Of a stretch of DNA of 64,000 bases, positions 1-11,288 are shown piece after piece. The DNA lies in the NCBI GenBank assembly GCA_016783965.1, contig JADHVO010000006.1, forward strand, positions 1-64,000, read 5' to 3'. A program made the position numbers and the translations under genes. The notes below the pieces were generated by a model. That model saw only the letters and a program-made list of their open reading frames with translations. It did not search any database and was not told the DNA's origin. Within the stretch, counting starts at the first letter, position 1. Each line of letters opens with the position of its first letter. The DNA comes from Alphaproteobacteria bacterium. Its GTDB lineage: Bacteria; Pseudomonadota; Alphaproteobacteria; Micropepsales; Micropepsaceae.

Positions 1-91
1 TCCAGCAGGGACCGTTGGTTACAGCGAAGGCAGTTTGTTGGCGCGCGGGATGCTGCGCGGCCGCAAGTCGCTCATGCACTGTATCGCGCCG

Positions 92-124
92 AAGCCGCCC
101 GACGTGCACCGAGGGCGGCTTTTG
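92..124 (+). terminator. Rho-independent terminator-like hairpin
   Basis: A perfect 9-bp stem (AAGCCGCCC at 92-100 with GGGCGGCTT at 113-121) is followed by two more T residues. It would end a rightward transcript entering from outside the window. No gene is visible in 1-139, and the neighbouring GST gene is transcribed leftward, out of the window. On the other strand the run after the stem is not T-rich, so plus-strand use is more likely. Confidence 0.5.
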
Positions 125-139
125 CGCATCTATATGGGC

Positions 140-883
140 CTATCCCCAGCTCGCCGGGATCTTCGTGGCGCGCTGGTTGGTGAGGAGCTTCGCGCGCCGT
201 GCCTTCTCTTCGTCGCTGATCGTCGATGGATCTTCGATCGCTTCCGGCGGCAACGCCGCTTCCATCGCCTTCTTCAGCGCGGGCCGCGCTTCCAGGCGCT
301 CCATCCACTTTCTGACGTTTGGGAATTCGTCGAGGTCGATCTTGCGCAGCTTCCATGTCGCCGCCCACGGATAGCAGATCATGTCCGCGATCGTGTATTC
401 GCCGGCCGCCAGCCACTCCTTCCTGTGCAGGCCCAGGTTCATCACGCCGTAGATGCGATGCACCTCGTCGCCGAAGCGGCGGTTGGCGTAGGCGAGGTCG
501 CCGTTCTCCGCATTCTGCGAGGCGCGGAAGAAATGGCCCTGTTCGCCCATTTTCGGGCCCTGGTTCGACATCTGCCACATGAGCCACTGCACGACGTCGT
601 ACTTCTTGCGCGTCTCCTGCGGGAAGAAGCGGCCCTCCTTCTCGGCGATGTACATCATGATCGCGGCAGATTCGAAGATGCGCACCGGCTCCCCGCCACC
701 CTTGGGCGCGGTGTCGACCAGCGCGGGCATGCGGTTGTTGGGCGAGAATCTCAGGATCTCGGGATTGAACTGATCGCCGCGGCCGATGTTCATCGGCACG
801 ATCTTGTGCGCCACGCCCAGCTCTTCCAGCAGGATCGTGACCTTGCGGCCGTTCGGTGTCGGCCAGTAATGCAGCTCAAGCAT
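140..883 (-). CDS. YfcG/YghU-like (nu-class) glutathione S-transferase
   Basis: This 247-residue protein has a thioredoxin-like N-terminal domain (about 1-90) and an all-helical C-terminal domain. It opens MLELHYWPTPNGRK, placing Thr9 and Asn11 where E. coli YfcG uses them to hold glutathione disulfide. SPNNRMPALVD and FESAAIMMYIAE follow as in that family, which lacks the Tyr/Ser/Cys residue of classical transferases and has disulfide reductase activity. I infer a cytosolic glutathione-dependent reductase or detoxification role; the substrate is unknown. The gene reads leftward, divergent from the DUF1993 gene across about 100 bases. The C-terminal 30 or so residues, rich in charge, extend past the YfcG core. 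Confidence 0.88.
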   Translation of the reverse strand: MLELHYWPTPNGRKVTILLEELGVAHKIVPMNIGRGDQFNPEILRFSPNNRMPALVDTAPKGGGEPVRIFESAAIMMYIAEKEGRFFPQETRKKYDVVQWLMWQMSNQGPKMGEQGHFFRASQNAENGDLAYANRRFGDEVHRIYGVMNLGLHRKEWLAAGEYTIADMICYPWAATWKLRKIDLDEFPNVRKWMERLEARPALKKAMEAALPPEAIEDPSTISDEEKARRAKLLTNQRATKIPASWG

Positions 884-986
884 TCTCGTTCTCCGTTAAT
901 GTCGCGATGCCAGAGCCTAACATGACGCCGCGGCGGCCAGCGGCTAATCTCGCGCAACGCAAGCATTACAAAACACGGAGGGATCA

Positions 987-1490
987 ATGACCATTTCTAT
1001 GTATCAGGTATCGGTACCGGTGTTCGCCCGCGGCCTCAATGCGCTGGCCGGCGTGCTGACCAAGGCGGAAGCCTTTGCCGAAGCGAAGAAGTTCGACCAG
1101 ACGGTGCTGACCGGGCTGCGTCTTTATCCCGACATGTTCCCGCTCAACGTCCAGGTCGGGCAGGTCTGCACCCACGCCACGCGCGGCGTCGCCCAGCTCG
1201 CCGGCTTGACGCAGCCGGACTACGGCGCGCCCGAAACCACCCTCGCGGGCCTCAGGGAACGCTGCACCAAAGCCGCCGCATTCGTGAACTCGGCCAAGCC
1301 GGAACAGATCGATGGCACCGAGGACAAGGACATCGTGCTCAAGTTCGGCACGCGCGAGATGCCGTTCAAGGGCCAGGCGTTTCTCGTCGGCTTCACGCTG
1401 CCGAACTTCTATTTCCACTACACGACCGCCTACAACATCCTGCGCTCGCTCGGCCTCGAAGTCGGCAAGCGCGACTTCATGGGCGTGTAA
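987..1490 (+). CDS. DUF1993 family protein
   Basis: The 167-residue product fits the DUF1993 family in length and pattern. It opens SMYQVSVPVFARGLNAL, has LRLYPDMFPL, Gln- and His-containing helices near residues 50-65 (QVGQVCTHATRG), and a late NFYFHYTTAYNILR segment. The family looks like a DinB-type four-helix bundle, and some conserved His residues could bind metal, but no activity is established. Strong start support comes from GGAGG six bases before the ATG. A good intrinsic terminator follows at 1516-1550, so the gene looks monocistronic. Confidence 0.85.
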   Translation: MTISMYQVSVPVFARGLNALAGVLTKAEAFAEAKKFDQTVLTGLRLYPDMFPLNVQVGQVCTHATRGVAQLAGLTQPDYGAPETTLAGLRERCTKAAAFVNSAKPEQIDGTEDKDIVLKFGTREMPFKGQAFLVGFTLPNFYFHYTTAYNILRSLGLEVGKRDFMGV

Positions 1491-1515
1491 GCGTTCCATC
1501 CGGTCCAATCAGGGC

Positions 1516-1550
1516 AAGGGCGCCGTTCTTGAGCGGCGCCCTTTGCTTTC
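1516..1550 (+). terminator. Intrinsic terminator after the DUF1993 gene
   Basis: A perfect 10-bp stem (AAGGGCGCCG at 1516-1525 with CGGCGCCCTT at 1534-1543) encloses an 8-base loop, followed by T-rich sequence. It lies 25 bases past the DUF1993 stop and ahead of the SDR gene, so it probably separates the two transcripts. Confidence 0.75.
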
Positions 1551-1620
1551 CGGCGCGTCACGGTTGCGAGCCGCACGTCGGCGGATCAAGCTTCGGCAAA
1601 ACAATCTCAGGGAGAGAACG

Positions 1621-2463
1621 ATGTCGGAGCTCCAGGGCAAGGTTGCCATCATCACCGGCGGCGCCAGCGGAATGGGCAAGGCCGCATCCATCCTGTTCGC
1701 TGAGCGCGGCGCGCATGTCGTGGTCGCCGACCTGAACGTCAAGGGCGGCGAAGAGGTTGCCGCCGAGGCCGGCAAGAGCGGCAACGCCTGCGTCTTCCAG
1801 CGCACCGACGTTTCGAACGAAGACGACGTGAAGGTGCTGGTGGCGCGAGCGGTGAAGGAATTCGGCGGCCTCGACATCACCTTCAACAACGCCGGCATCG
1901 GCGGCGCGGTCGGCCCGCTGGAGGGGATCAGCGTCGAGGACTGGGACAAGACGCAGGCCGTGTGTCTGCGCGGCGTGTTCCTCGGCATCAAGCATTCAGT
2001 GGCGCCGATGCGGGCGCGCGGCGGCGGCGCAATCGTGAACACCGCCTCGATCGCGGGCGTGTGGGGCTATCCGATGCTGCATGCCTATTCGGCGGCGAAG
2101 GCGGGGGTGGTGAATCTCACGCGGTCCGCGGCGCTGGAGTTCGCGGCCGACGGCATCCGCGTGAACTGCATCGCGCCGGGCGGCGTCGCCACGCCGATCG
2201 TCGGCGCGTTCGGCGGCAACAAGGAAACGGTCGAGAAGATGCTCGCCGCCGGCCAGCCGGTGCCGCGCGCCGGCCAGCCCGAGGACATCGCCCACGCCGC
2301 GCTCTATCTCGCCGGCCCGCATGCCGGCTTCGTCACCGGGCACACGCTGGTGGTGGACGGCGGCGCCGTCTCAGGCCCCGCCGGCGCCTACCGCCGGCCG
2401 GGCGACCCGAGGGGCGGCGCGCAACAGCAGCGGTTCGCGGGCCCGAGTTTCGAACAGGGGTGA
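1621..2463 (+). CDS. SDR family NAD(P)-dependent oxidoreductase
   Basis: This is a classical short-chain dehydrogenase of 280 residues. Visible motifs in order are GGASGMGKA (nucleotide-binding glycine motif), NNAGIGG, NTASIAG carrying the catalytic Ser, YSAAK (Tyr-x3-Lys) and NCIAPGGVATP. An acidic residue ends the second strand (VVVADLN), which favours NAD over NADP. A larger open frame continues upstream, but the start used has GGGAGA just before it and begins with the standard MSELQGKVAIITGG. The last 30 residues (Pro/Gly/Arg-rich, after SGPAGAYRR) are not part of the SDR fold. The substrate cannot be told. It converges on a methyltransferase gene. Confidence 0.9.
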   Translation: MSELQGKVAIITGGASGMGKAASILFAERGAHVVVADLNVKGGEEVAAEAGKSGNACVFQRTDVSNEDDVKVLVARAVKEFGGLDITFNNAGIGGAVGPLEGISVEDWDKTQAVCLRGVFLGIKHSVAPMRARGGGAIVNTASIAGVWGYPMLHAYSAAKAGVVNLTRSAALEFAADGIRVNCIAPGGVATPIVGAFGGNKETVEKMLAAGQPVPRAGQPEDIAHAALYLAGPHAGFVTGHTLVVDGGAVSGPAGAYRRPGDPRGGAQQQRFAGPSFEQG

Positions 2464-2503
2464 CCGCGGCGCTGGATTTGCGGACGCCTCGGCAGCGAAC
2501 CGT

Positions 2504-3544
2504 TCAGCGTGTCGCCGGATCATGGACGGGGCGCGAGATGATTTCCATGCAATCGCCCTGGTGAATCAGGTCGAGCGCCGCCATAGCCGCGGCACCGACA
2601 ACCTTCAGCAGTGGATTGGCAAGAAGGCCGCCAACATGCGACGGGCGGCCTGTGCCGCGATTGCAATAGATCTGAAGACTGCCTGTCAGGCCGCTATAGG
2701 ACGAGTTGTAGCGCACCGTTTCCACAGCGAAGCCTTCCTGGGTTAGCAGGCGCGATAGCGATTTTGGCGCATATCCATAGGGATGAACTGGTGGACCCAA
2801 ATTGTACCAGTAAGGGCCGAAGGCCTTCGCGACCACGCTGCTCACATTGGGCACGCCGATGAACAGGGTTCCACCCGGCTTGATAATGCGTTTGATCTCG
2901 CGCAACACCTCGCGCGGATTATCGATGTGCTCAAAGGAGTGGTTGAGCCGGATATAATCGAACGTGGCCTCAGGATAGTGCGCGTCGGGCAAGAAACCGC
3001 CGAACACGTCCAGACCGTAGACCTTGCGTGCAGCTTCCGCGGCGGCTGTGCTGACCTCTACACCGCGCACGCGCCAGCCCATGGCACGCATGATTAGGAG
3101 AAAACTTCCGTTACCGCAGCCGACATCGAGGAACTCCCCGGGCCCTTCGAAGCGCGCATCGCGCCAGCCGAAGAGCCGGGTACGCGCGCGGCGCAGCACA
3201 TTCTTGGCACGCTGCGTGAAGCCCGATTGGCCCAGCGACTGTGGGGTCGTCTGGTAGGAATAGTATTCGGTCGGGTAGGCCGTAGCGAGATAGGCCGGCG
3301 TCGGCTGCGGATTCAGGAACTGCAGACCGCAATCGGCACACTCGGAGATCGTGAATTCCCCGGGGTTCTCGTAGTGCGGGTCCGGCGCCTTTTGCACGGT
3401 GGTGAAGTTAGGCCCGCCGCAGACCGCGCATTGCTCCACCGGCCGCCAGAATTTGCGGTCCGAGAAATTCGGGAGGTCCGTTTTTTTAAGCATAAGAGCG
3501 GTCGACGGGTCCGGAAACGGCGTCCCGAAGCTTAGGGACGCCAT
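2504..3544 (-). CDS. Zinc-ribbon class I SAM-dependent methyltransferase
   Basis: An N-terminal two-CxxC ribbon (CAVCGG and CADCGLQFLNP, about residues 35-75) precedes a Rossmann methyltransferase core with FLDVGCGNGSFL (SAM motif I) and FEHIDNPREVLREI. This architecture is common in sugar and lipid-carrier methyltransferases of surface glycan clusters. It is the last gene of a leftward trio with an FkbM methyltransferase and a flippase-methyltransferase fusion, so glycan methylation is the likely job (inference). Length is 346 residues from this start; the Met 17 residues later (3493) is an alternative, since neither start has a strong Shine-Dalgarno sequence. Confidence 0.8.
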   Translation of the reverse strand: MASLSFGTPFPDPSTALMLKKTDLPNFSDRKFWRPVEQCAVCGGPNFTTVQKAPDPHYENPGEFTISECADCGLQFLNPQPTPAYLATAYPTEYYSYQTTPQSLGQSGFTQRAKNVLRRARTRLFGWRDARFEGPGEFLDVGCGNGSFLLIMRAMGWRVRGVEVSTAAAEAARKVYGLDVFGGFLPDAHYPEATFDYIRLNHSFEHIDNPREVLREIKRIIKPGGTLFIGVPNVSSVVAKAFGPYWYNLGPPVHPYGYAPKSLSRLLTQEGFAVETVRYNSSYSGLTGSLQIYCNRGTGRPSHVGGLLANPLLKVVGAAAMAALDLIHQGDCMEIISRPVHDPATR

Positions 3545-3558
3545 ATGACGGGTTCAAG

Positions 3559-4464
3559 CTAACGCTCGTCCAGAAGCCTAGGCGAGAAGCGTTCCTTCGG
3601 AACACAGAACATCTCGCCGATTTCATGCAGCGACGGCTGCGAGAGCGGATCGTGAGGATCGACGACCACGTAATCAAGCTTGCGGAACATATCCACCAGC
3701 TCCTGTCCGGTATGCCCACCGGCATTTTCGGACTTGTGCCACAGCTCGGAGATCACCGTTGGGCGGTGCTTTGCCAGGGTCTGCTTTGCTCCCTCGAACA
3801 CGTGATACTCCGCGCCTTCCACATCGACCTTCATGAGCGCCGGCCGCAGATTGTTCCGCTCCACGAGGTTATCGATGGTGTCGATCGGGACGTTCTCGGT
3901 GATCGTCTCCATCTCCCGAGTCGCGAAATGCTGGATTTCGCGGGTCGAGGAGTATTCCTCGAGACCCGGTACCGAGCGAATTTCCGCCTGACCCGACGTT
4001 GAGCCGATCAATCCCTTGAACAGGATGACGCGATCTGCGACGCCGTTGCGCGCCACGTTGCTGGAGAGCTGTCCGAAGGCCTCGCGGGTAGGCTCGGCCG
4101 CAAGCAGGCGGCCGGTGGTCAACCTCTTTGCTCCGCCAACCGTGAAGAAACCAATGTTGGCGCCGATATCCAAGATATCCCTTTGCGGATCGATGCTGGC
4201 GAAGAACAGGCTGGAGATGCGCGGCTCATAGAAGCCGTCGTTCAGTATGCGATGCAGAAGGTGCGACCGCGGATTGATCGAAAACGTGCCACCGAACTCT
4301 TCAACCTTGAAAACTACCGGCTCCTTGATGACCGTGCCGACGCGGTCCAGGACCGACTTGGCGGGCATCTGTCGCCACTCCATCCAGTTGCGTCGAAGCG
4401 CACGCGGAACACCCAGCGCGGAGCGCAGCAACGGATGGCGGCGAACGAATTTACCAACACTCAC
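3559..4464 (-). CDS. FkbM family methyltransferase
   Basis: The 301-residue protein carries the FkbM-family core: ILDIGANIGFFTVGGAKRL (SAM-binding), an acidic LLAAEPTREAFGQL after strand 2, and ALMKVDVEGAEYHVFEGA with the conserved VEG signature. These enzymes O-methylate sugars or other hydroxyls, often in surface polysaccharides. It sits 14 bases upstream of the zinc-ribbon methyltransferase and 88 bases downstream of the flippase fusion, all leftward. The N-terminal 60 residues are basic and outside the core. The target is unknown. Confidence 0.85.
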   Translation of the reverse strand: MSVGKFVRRHPLLRSALGVPRALRRNWMEWRQMPAKSVLDRVGTVIKEPVVFKVEEFGGTFSINPRSHLLHRILNDGFYEPRISSLFFASIDPQRDILDIGANIGFFTVGGAKRLTTGRLLAAEPTREAFGQLSSNVARNGVADRVILFKGLIGSTSGQAEIRSVPGLEEYSSTREIQHFATREMETITENVPIDTIDNLVERNNLRPALMKVDVEGAEYHVFEGAKQTLAKHRPTVISELWHKSENAGGHTGQELVDMFRKLDYVVVDPHDPLSQPSLHEIGEMFCVPKERFSPRLLDER

Positions 4465-4552
4465 GTCGTCGTCTCCAAATCATTCGGTCGGGTGCACCGC
4501 GTCCACGTCCGGGACTGTTAACGCACAAAGCCGAGGGACGTCCGCAGCGATG

Positions 4553-6865
4553 TCAGGGCGCGGCAGGCGGCTTGATCAGCAAGCCTTGGCCCGTGGGTAG
4601 CGGCAGAATATCAACACCCACACGCTTTGCGAAGGCATTCCATGCGGCGCGTTGCGTCTCAAAACCCCGGTAATTGTAGTCATCAAGAAGAATGGGAGCT
4701 CCGGGCACCAACTTCGGCCAGAAATACTCGCCGGCTGCTATTTCCGGTTCGGGAACGTTCATGTCAATCGACAGATACGCGATCCGCTCCGAAGCGACCT
4801 GCGGCAACGTAGCCGGAATGATGCCGCGGACGATGACAGCATTGGGATATTTCGAGAAGTAGCTGCGCACGACGTCGTATACGTTGCGATACTGCGAATT
4901 TCGGTACTCCAGGGAGCTCTTGCTATCGGCGCCAAGCCCCGCCTCGGGAATCCCCTCAAAAGTATCCAGGAGAAAAAAACGACGATCCGTCAGCTTCTCA
5001 AAAGAGAGATAGTCCATAATGGCGCCTGCGAAGATGCCGGTATTGACGCCGCATTCGACGAAGTCTCCGTTCAGCTTGGCGCCGAGCTGCGCGGCCCAGA
5101 TGGCGACGCGCACGCGCCATTGCAACTGGACCGGGCCGTCGCAGCGCGCCATGCCCTCGGCATAGGCGTGCAGGAAGCGGGGATCCGATAAGAAGTCGGC
5201 GCCATGAAATGCGATCAGGCCATCAGCATTGAATGTAACATTTCGGCCCAGCGCAACTACCAAGCCTTGTCTTATCCGTGACAGCAATTCGGGCGCCCCT
5301 ATCGTTGACGGCGAGCAAAGCACGCCTTCAGCCGGAATAACACATGCGACGTCGTCGCGAATCCTTGAGGAATGCTCTCCTGGCCCCCGCGACCGCATGC
5401 GCGCCGCCTCCCGATACACCAACACCGCGGTCAGGGCCGTGGCGGCCAGCATAATGGCGCCTTGGGCAGCCGCGGGCAGAACCACGGCGAGAGGAAGAGC
5501 GGTCGCGGCAACGAGCGGCACGGCGCACAAAACGGGTTTGATCAAGTTGGAACCGATCAAGTCGTTTCGCATGGAAGGTCGCGGCAACGTTCGCGGGAAA
5601 TTGTGAAAGCAGTTGGCACCAATGCCTGCAAGAGACCCGATCAGCGTGCCCAGGGCAACGCCGAGGGCACCGAGAAAATAGGCACCAACGACGCTCGCGA
5701 TCAGGTTGGTGAGCCCCTCGATCACCGGGGTCACCATGACTTTGCGCTGCTGGCCCGTGGCGACGAGATAGTTGGTGAACGACGTCGCGCTGTAGCGAAT
5801 TGCAATCGCGACCAGGAGGACATCGAATAGAGGAACAGCCTGCGCCGCGATCGAAGGGCCGACCCAGATATCGAAGATAGGACGCGCTAGAGCGATCAGC
5901 CATAGCGCCATGGCAAAGAGGAGCGCAGTGCTTGCAAACGACGTCGTATGCAGCGTTGTGACAATCGAACCGGTCTCGCCCCGCGCATGCAGTCTCGCAA
6001 AGACCTGAGTCAGAGGCGCCATCATCGCCTGAACGATCCCCGCGAGGAAGCTGACGGCGGTAATCGCCACGCCATAGGGCGCGATTTCGCGGAAGTTAAA
6101 AATACCGACGATCGTGGTGTCGATACCGGAGATCAGCAGCATGGCCAACGCCCAAACGCTGAGACTTGCGCAATAGGCAACCAGCTCGCGGACGCTAGGC
6201 CAGGACCACGCGAAAACGGGCAACCGCCAGCCGCGGCATACATACAGGAAAATCACGTACTGGGCGGCGTATTGGAGAACGTTGCTGGCGAAATATACCT
6301 CTGCGACGACAGTCAAGCTGTGCGTGCCAGCGGCGGCCAGTATAACCGCGAGTGCTAGCAAGGCTCTTCCTACGGCCGAGACGGTGGCCGGGATGTCGTT
6401 GCGCTGCAATCCGATGAAGACGCCCATGAAAGCCGAGGCCGGCAGGCCCAACGCCAGAGCTGCACCGGTCCAGAGGAGCGCGACCTGTGCGGTAGAAACA
6501 AGTTGTGGCTCGATCTGGCGGAAAACATGCGGAAAGCTCAGAGCCAACAGAACGATGACCGCAAATCCGAACAGCGCGAGGACGCTCAAGACCTGCAGTC
6601 CCGCCGCCAGCATCTGCTCGGCGTGCGGCCTGTCATTGCGCTCCAGCGAGTGGGCAACGTAGCGCCCAATTGCGATCTGAAAACCGAAATTTAGATAGTA
6701 CACATAGGCCGCGAGTTGCAGCACCAGGACCCACAAGCCGAACTCGGCCCGGGAGAAGTAGCGAACAAAGAAGTACGGCAGGACTATTGCAAACGCGGCC
6801 GACGACGCGCCGGTGACGACGTTCGAGATGGCATTCTTTACGAAGCGAAGTCGCTCGGAAGCCAT
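4553..6865 (-). CDS. Polysaccharide flippase fused to a TylF-type methyltransferase
   Basis: Residues about 1-505 are an integral membrane domain of the MOP flippase type: many hydrophobic helices, beginning FVKNAISNVVTGASSAAFAI and including YFFVRYFSRAEFGLWVLVLQ as in Wzx-like exporters. After a cytosolic linker (SRGPGEHSSRIRDDVAC), residues about 535-770 match TylF/MycF-like methyltransferases: DFVECGVNTGIFAGAIMDYL, FFLLDTFEGIP, YLSIDMNVPEPE and PILLDDYNYRGF with the metal-binding acidic pair. The frame is continuous with no stop at the junction. The likely role is export of a lipid-linked glycan with methylation at the membrane (inference). The gene begins 28 bases after rpoD and is visibly lower in GC than its neighbours. 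Confidence 0.8.
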   Translation of the reverse strand: MASERLRFVKNAISNVVTGASSAAFAIVLPYFFVRYFSRAEFGLWVLVLQLAAYVYYLNFGFQIAIGRYVAHSLERNDRPHAEQMLAAGLQVLSVLALFGFAVIVLLALSFPHVFRQIEPQLVSTAQVALLWTGAALALGLPASAFMGVFIGLQRNDIPATVSAVGRALLALAVILAAAGTHSLTVVAEVYFASNVLQYAAQYVIFLYVCRGWRLPVFAWSWPSVRELVAYCASLSVWALAMLLISGIDTTIVGIFNFREIAPYGVAITAVSFLAGIVQAMMAPLTQVFARLHARGETGSIVTTLHTTSFASTALLFAMALWLIALARPIFDIWVGPSIAAQAVPLFDVLLVAIAIRYSATSFTNYLVATGQQRKVMVTPVIEGLTNLIASVVGAYFLGALGVALGTLIGSLAGIGANCFHNFPRTLPRPSMRNDLIGSNLIKPVLCAVPLVAATALPLAVVLPAAAQGAIMLAATALTAVLVYREAARMRSRGPGEHSSRIRDDVACVIPAEGVLCSPSTIGAPELLSRIRQGLVVALGRNVTFNADGLIAFHGADFLSDPRFLHAYAEGMARCDGPVQLQWRVRVAIWAAQLGAKLNGDFVECGVNTGIFAGAIMDYLSFEKLTDRRFFLLDTFEGIPEAGLGADSKSSLEYRNSQYRNVYDVVRSYFSKYPNAVIVRGIIPATLPQVASERIAYLSIDMNVPEPEIAAGEYFWPKLVPGAPILLDDYNYRGFETQRAAWNAFAKRVGVDILPLPTGQGLLIKPPAAP

Positions 6866-6893
6866 CTGGACCGCGCTATCCGTCTGAATACGC

Positions 6894-9221
<2,328 letters not shown>

Positions 9222-9301
9222 GGTTCGATCCGTCCAAAAGGGGCCCCTATATAAGGGCGCAAGAGTCCGTCTTTTCGATCAGGCCTACCCCGTATCCGGG
9301 G

Positions 9302-11185
9302 TCAAACCTGCTCATTGCCCGGATGGCCGAGCAGCCTCTGGGCTTCGGCCCAGCTTTCCTCCGTGCCCTCGGTCTTGAAACGCTCCATGGCACGGGCCCG
9401 CTCGGGGGCACGTTCCGCCATTTCGCGCAGATCGCTGGCAGCTTTGAGAAAACGGGCGTCGAGATCCTCGGGCGGCTGGTAGTCCGCTTCCGCGGGATCG
9501 ACACCACCTGTTGATTTCGCGGTGAGGCGAGCAACAAGTTCGGCCATTCCCAGACGGCTCAGATGGGTCTCAAACCCCTGTTTTTCAAGGCTGCTGCCGG
9601 AGGCGGCGAGGTTTAAGAGCACATGGCGAAACCTGTCAAGTTCGCGATCCGTGAACGGCAGTTCCGCCACCAGTTCGGCGTGGTCGTGAGCGAGGGCGGG
9701 CTGGGCCATGAGGAGGGCGGCGATCTCCGCCTCTTTCATCCTGAGCGCCCCGGACCGGCCGGAACGGGCCAACATACTGGCCTTTACCGCCGGGGAGACG
9801 GTCTCCTGCGGCTGCATGGGGCCGCGATAGCCGCCGCCCTGACCCCGGCGCTGCCGGTTGTATTGCTCCTTCGGCACCCATTGCCGCGGCTGACCGCCGG
9901 TGGGTGACTGGCGGCGCTTGAAGGCATCGAACACCCGCTGCTCGAAGTCGCGGCGGTAGTAGTCAGCGATCTTGCCGTCCCCGATCTGCTGGACGATCTC
10001 GGCCAAGTTCCGTTCGAGGCCAGCGCGGCGTTCGGGGGTGGAGAAATCCTTGCCCTCGGTCTCCACCCGCCACAGCACCTGTGAAAGCGGCAGCGCCTCG
10101 TCGAGGATCTTCTTCATCGGCGCGGGACCGTTCTGGCGGATGAAGCTGTCCGGGTCTTCGCCGCCAGGCAGGAAGGCGAAGCGCAGCGAATGGCCCGCCT
10201 TCAGATGTGGCAGCGCCAGGCGCGCGGCGCGCTGCGCGGCGCGCAGGCCGGCATCGTCACCGTCGAACGCCATCACCGGTTCGGGCGCGGTGCGCCACAG
10301 CAAATGCAACTGGTCTTCGGTCAGGGCGGTGCCTAGCGGCGCCACGGCATAATCGAACCCCGCGCGCACCAGCGCGATGACGTCCATGTAGCCTTCGGCC
10401 ACGACGATCGTCTGCGCCTTGATACCGGCGGGCCGCGCGGTGGCGAAGTTGTAGAGCAGGTGGCCCTTGGAGAAGAGCGTCGTCTCGCCGGTGTTGATGT
10501 ATTTGGGCTTGGCATCAGGCGAGAGGCCGCGGCCGCCGAACGCTATCACGCGCCCGCGCGGATCGGTGATCGGGAACATCAGCCGGTCGAAGAAGAAATC
10601 GCGCGGGCTACGATCATCCTGCGCCGGGCGCACCACGCCGGCGGCGATCATATCGTCGAGCGTGATGTTCTTCGTTTTCAGGTGCTCGATGAGCGTGCCG
10701 TTGCCGGTGGGCGCATAGCCCAGGCGGAACTTCTTTGCCGTCTCGCCGTCGAGAGCGCGCGAGCGGAGGTAGTCGCGCGCCTCTGCGCCGTTTTTCGCGC
10801 GGAGCTGCTCCTCGAAGAAGACGCAGGTCGCCTCGATGATGTCGTAGAGCGACTTCTTCCTGTCTTCGCGCTCCTCGTCTTCCGCCGACCACTTCGGCAG
10901 TTCCACGCCCGCCTCGCTCGCCAGCCGTTCTACGGCTTCGGGGAAGGACAGGCCCTCGGTCTCGGTCAGCCAGCGGAAGGCATCGCCGGACTTGCCGCAG
11001 CCGAAGCATTTGTAGTTCCGGCGCGCGTTCTCGACCTTGAACGACGGCGACTTCTCCTGGTGGAACGGGCAGCAGCCCCAGAACGCCTGCCCCTTGCGAG
11101 TGAGCTTCACGCGCCGTCCGACTAGCTGGACGATATCCGTCCGGCGCAGGATTTCGTCGAGCAGATTGGGCGTAAACCGGGCCAT
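9302..11185 (-). CDS. dnaG: DNA primase DnaG
   Basis: The 627-residue primase makes RNA primers for replication. The CHC2 zinc finger is visible (Cys39, His42, Cys60, Cys63 in CCPFHQEKSPSF and KCFGCGKSGD), then the RNA polymerase core and TOPRIM motifs (VVAEGYMDVIAL and FDGDDAGLRAAQRA). The C-terminal helicase-binding region is present and the length is normal. It lies between yqeY (with one secreted-protein gene in between) and rpoD in the conserved macromolecular synthesis order. Start MARFTPNLLDEILRRTDIV is the family N-terminus. Confidence 0.97.
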   Translation of the reverse strand: MARFTPNLLDEILRRTDIVQLVGRRVKLTRKGQAFWGCCPFHQEKSPSFKVENARRNYKCFGCGKSGDAFRWLTETEGLSFPEAVERLASEAGVELPKWSAEDEEREDRKKSLYDIIEATCVFFEEQLRAKNGAEARDYLRSRALDGETAKKFRLGYAPTGNGTLIEHLKTKNITLDDMIAAGVVRPAQDDRSPRDFFFDRLMFPITDPRGRVIAFGGRGLSPDAKPKYINTGETTLFSKGHLLYNFATARPAGIKAQTIVVAEGYMDVIALVRAGFDYAVAPLGTALTEDQLHLLWRTAPEPVMAFDGDDAGLRAAQRAARLALPHLKAGHSLRFAFLPGGEDPDSFIRQNGPAPMKKILDEALPLSQVLWRVETEGKDFSTPERRAGLERNLAEIVQQIGDGKIADYYRRDFEQRVFDAFKRRQSPTGGQPRQWVPKEQYNRQRRGQGGGYRGPMQPQETVSPAVKASMLARSGRSGALRMKEAEIAALLMAQPALAHDHAELVAELPFTDRELDRFRHVLLNLAASGSSLEKQGFETHLSRLGMAELVARLTAKSTGGVDPAEADYQPPEDLDARFLKAASDLREMAERAPERARAMERFKTEGTEESWAEAQRLLGHPGNEQV

Positions 11186-11288
11186 GAGCTAAGAATAATA
11201 CGATGAATTGTCAGTCCCGGCTGCGAATTCCACTCCGCGACTCACAGTTTCGGTGCGGCCCGGCAGCCCGAGCAAGGGGCGGTAGGCC

